A program made the position numbers and the translations under genes. From Nitrososphaeraceae archaeon (GTDB lineage: Archaea; Thermoproteota; Nitrososphaeria; Nitrososphaerales; Nitrososphaeraceae), in NCBI GenBank assembly GCA_025937665.1, contig JAICQW010000007.1, positions 1 through 22,113 on the forward strand: DNA of 22,113 bases, in the 5' to 3' direction. This document shows positions 20,040-22,113 of the stretch, in pieces (position 1 is the stretch's first letter; the number at the start of each line of letters is the position of its first letter). Below the pieces are notes generated by a model. It saw only the letters and a list, made by a program, of their open reading frames with translations. It was not told where the DNA came from and ran no database searches.

Positions 20040-21965
20040 CTACTTTCGTATCGCGGATAAGAACCATTTTGGAAGTATGTTATTATTTACTTTGACAAAG
20101 TAGTTAAATGCAGAATCCAAAACGTATGTTTTGGCCCAATCATCCTTAGATCTTATGGATCTACCATATGCTTGGACTAATCGTAGTGCAGTCTGCCAAT
20201 AATACCACTCTTTGTTAATTTTCCTTTTCTCTGAAGTCCATTTGTCGGCCACATTTGGATAAGGGACTTTTGTAATAATTTGAAATCTAGACAAGTGATC
20301 TTTCAAGTCAAGTCCGGTATGAAGTGATGGGGATATAAGCACAGTAGGTTTCTTGCTTTCAGCATGCTCTCTTATAACTTCGTCCCTTTCAATTTCGGGA
20401 TCTGTCAAAATTAGCCTCCTTGAATTAGTCTTAGAAAGATTGTCCTTGATAAAATTTAGCTGTTCATAAGAACTTGTATGAATTATTCCTTTGTCATTAC
20501 CATGGATATACATAATATTGTCAATGGCCCGCGATATCTTTGACTTTACGTCCATCTGTTGTAAATTATTATAATTGAGATATTCTACGCTAAGAGGAAA
20601 TATTGGCCTATTCTCTACTGGAAAATCTGATTGTATTTGTATAAATTTAGTACTATTATCTTCAGAGCATAGACCCAAGTTTCTTTCAAACGTTTTGTTG
20701 TTCAAAATAGTGGCACTCATGATAAGTGTTTTTGGGCATTTTTCCACTATTGCTTTTATGTATTTAGAAGGATCCAATGGCTTGAGCTCAACCCGAGTAA
20801 CATCGTAATTTTCTTTTTGCACTTCTGAAACAATCCAATTGCTTGGGTTCGAAAGTATGTTATTAATAGTTCTTGTAAGTTTGTCGATATCTTGTACAAT
20901 ATCAATTAGTAATTCCTTATCAACATCAACATTTTTTCCATTTTCAGATCTAATATTTAATTCAAGGCTCGCGTCATCTTCAAATAGCTCCGATGCACTC
21001 ACTATTCTCTTACTTCTGGCTTTAGATTTGTTACTAGAATCATATCCATACTTTACTTTTCGCTCCTTTACTAGCGAGTGTACCAGAGATTCATACCCAA
21101 TTAAAATTAGAATAGTTCGTTCCAAATCAATCAAAAATTCCAGCCACCCATGCATATCATACCCATGATCGGTCATTTTAAAATCGTGAATATATCGACG
21201 CCATCGTTTCTTTGAGATTGAAAGTCCTCTAAATTTTACTATTTCAGTTTCAAGTAGATGTGCTTCGTCCAATACAAGTAAGTCTTTCTGTTGCATCATG
21301 TTCTTGTTTGACAGTAACGATAGAAAAATGGAATAATTAAATATCGAGTGGCTAGCTCTTAATGCTTGAAATAACTGATCGAAGTAGTAACACGGATTCC
21401 ACTCACGAGGATTATTAAAATTTTGCAAATGAATCCAATTTGAATATTCATTTTGATAATTTTGTATTTTATCTCCACTAATGAAAATTCGTTCATTTTC
21501 CTTTCCTTTGTTGTCAATTTTGTAATCGTTTATGAAAGTTCTGTACTTGCAACCAGATCCTTCCATTGATTCATCAGACAAACATGGTCCGTATTCACAA
21601 GATGTATGTTTGCACTCAATTTCTGTTATTGAGTTGCAAGATGGACAAAGATATTTGCCGCTTTCTACGAAGTCTTCCTTAACTCTGCATAAAAAATTGC
21701 TTTTCCCTTTGGCAACTTTTAGAAATTGATAGTCATTGGAGTATTGAGTTTGGAGATCCTTTGTAGCAGTACATATGTAGCTTGAACCAAGAGTTCGTGC
21801 AATAGTTATGGCAATTGCACTTTTCCCAAACCCAGTTGGTGCTTCCAGAATAATGTGTTTATAACCGGTATTGAAAGCATCACAAATTTGTTTAATAACA
21901 CTATCCTGATTATTTCTAAACTTACTGTGAGGGAAGTTGTTCAAATATTCATCTGCGCTTATCAT
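20040..21965 (-). CDS. XPD/Rad3/DinG-like superfamily 2 DNA helicase with iron-sulfur domain
   Basis: The 641-residue protein has helicase motifs in order: Walker A APTGFGKS (42-49), SYICTATKDLQTQY (motif Ia), DEAH in VLDEAHLLE (231-239), SATIL (motif III), and motif VI QAYGRSIRSKDDWA near the C-terminus. Between motifs Ia and II is a Cys-rich insertion (C93, C107, C110, C118, C123, C128, C139, C192). C93, C128 or a neighbour, C139 and C192 (NPCYY) fit the four-Cys [4Fe-4S] site of XPD/DinG; the CPSC pair and others are extra. It should unwind DNA 5' to 3' in repair. The ATG at 21965 is preferred over a TTG three codons upstream because it gives MISADEYLNNFP. Confidence 0.92.
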   Translation of the reverse strand: MISADEYLNNFPHSKFRNNQDSVIKQICDAFNTGYKHIILEAPTGFGKSAIAITIARTLGSSYICTATKDLQTQYSNDYQFLKVAKGKSNFLCRVKEDFVESGKYLCPSCNSITEIECKHTSCEYGPCLSDESMEGSGCKYRTFINDYKIDNKGKENERIFISGDKIQNYQNEYSNWIHLQNFNNPREWNPCYYFDQLFQALRASHSIFNYSIFLSLLSNKNMMQQKDLLVLDEAHLLETEIVKFRGLSISKKRWRRYIHDFKMTDHGYDMHGWLEFLIDLERTILILIGYESLVHSLVKERKVKYGYDSSNKSKARSKRIVSASELFEDDASLELNIRSENGKNVDVDKELLIDIVQDIDKLTRTINNILSNPSNWIVSEVQKENYDVTRVELKPLDPSKYIKAIVEKCPKTLIMSATILNNKTFERNLGLCSEDNSTKFIQIQSDFPVENRPIFPLSVEYLNYNNLQQMDVKSKISRAIDNIMYIHGNDKGIIHTSSYEQLNFIKDNLSKTNSRRLILTDPEIERDEVIREHAESKKPTVLISPSLHTGLDLKDHLSRFQIITKVPYPNVADKWTSEKRKINKEWYYWQTALRLVQAYGRSIRSKDDWAKTYVLDSAFNYFVKVNNNILPKWFLSAIRK

Positions 21966-22113
21966 TTTGCCCAAGTATAGAGAAATGAATGAAGTGATTG
22001 CTGAAATAAATTTTTCTTATTCATTACGCTTTTTTAGAATCATCTATAATAATCAAAAGTCAACTATTCTCAAAGTCAATGTTGTCTGTCGCAACTCAAT
22101 TGCAAGTACGACT

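Noticed and set aside
1..22113. tRNA, rRNA, CRISPR arrays, insertion sequences and integrase genes.
   Set aside because: I found no T-loop-like GGTTCGA segments in gaps, no regularly spaced repeats, and no transposase or integrase motifs in the translated frames.

Overview
The window looks like the chromosome of an ammonia-oxidising archaeon of the class Nitrososphaeria (Thaumarchaeota). It carries archaeal or eukaryote-like information genes: Sec61 beta, SUI1/eIF1, archaeal-type S15, KEOPS Pcc1, a RecJ/Cdc45-like protein and an XPD/Rad3-type helicase. Its promoters are archaeal TATA boxes about 22-35 bp upstream of start codons, many implying leaderless mRNAs. Several small protein families are of the kind I associate with this class: ribbon-helix-helix proteins with a Cys/His tail, a Cys-rich zinc-ribbon protein, and a multicopper oxidase/ZIP/MntR cluster. 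The DNA is clearly AT-rich, which would fit a low-GC lineage such as Candidatus Nitrosocosmicus better than Nitrososphaera viennensis; this placement is inference. I see no rRNA, tRNA, CRISPR array, insertion sequence or integrase.

Left part (1-6180). A truncated short-chain dehydrogenase diverges from purK-purE (AIR carboxylation in purine synthesis). Then come, on the minus strand, a DUF2070 membrane protein, Sec61 beta and a UPF0148/SSSCA1 zinc-ribbon protein, and on the plus strand eIF1. Next are two small minus-strand membrane proteins (92 and 106 aa), each with its own well-placed TATA box and T-rich terminator. They are candidates for the recently proposed accessory ammonia monooxygenase subunits AmoY/AmoZ, but I cannot confirm that from the sequence.

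Middle (6332-9725). A tight plus-strand operon holds rpsO, a RecJ-like DHH protein with an eroded active site, pcc1 and serS, linking translation, tRNA modification and replication.

Accessory region (9726-12900). Small putative regulators lie here: two related ribbon-helix-helix/Cys-His proteins, a 62-aa ribbon-helix-helix-like protein, and a zinc-ribbon plus winged-helix gene pair. The 116-bp divergent intergenic region holds a repeated 21-bp element. A 474-bp stretch (12425-12898) has no intact gene but contains a short coding-like remnant on the minus strand.

Right part (12899-22113). Here are a radical SAM protein, DNA polymerase X with a PHP domain, and a minus-strand metal cluster (two-domain multicopper oxidase, ZIP transporter with an extracytoplasmic domain, MntR). 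The cluster's promoter carries palindromic elements that could be the MntR operator. Further right are an SRPBCC protein, a truncated cupredoxin remnant, an orphan receiver-domain response regulator and an XPD/DinG-like iron-sulfur helicase. The last 148 bases (21966-22113) hold only the helicase's upstream region.
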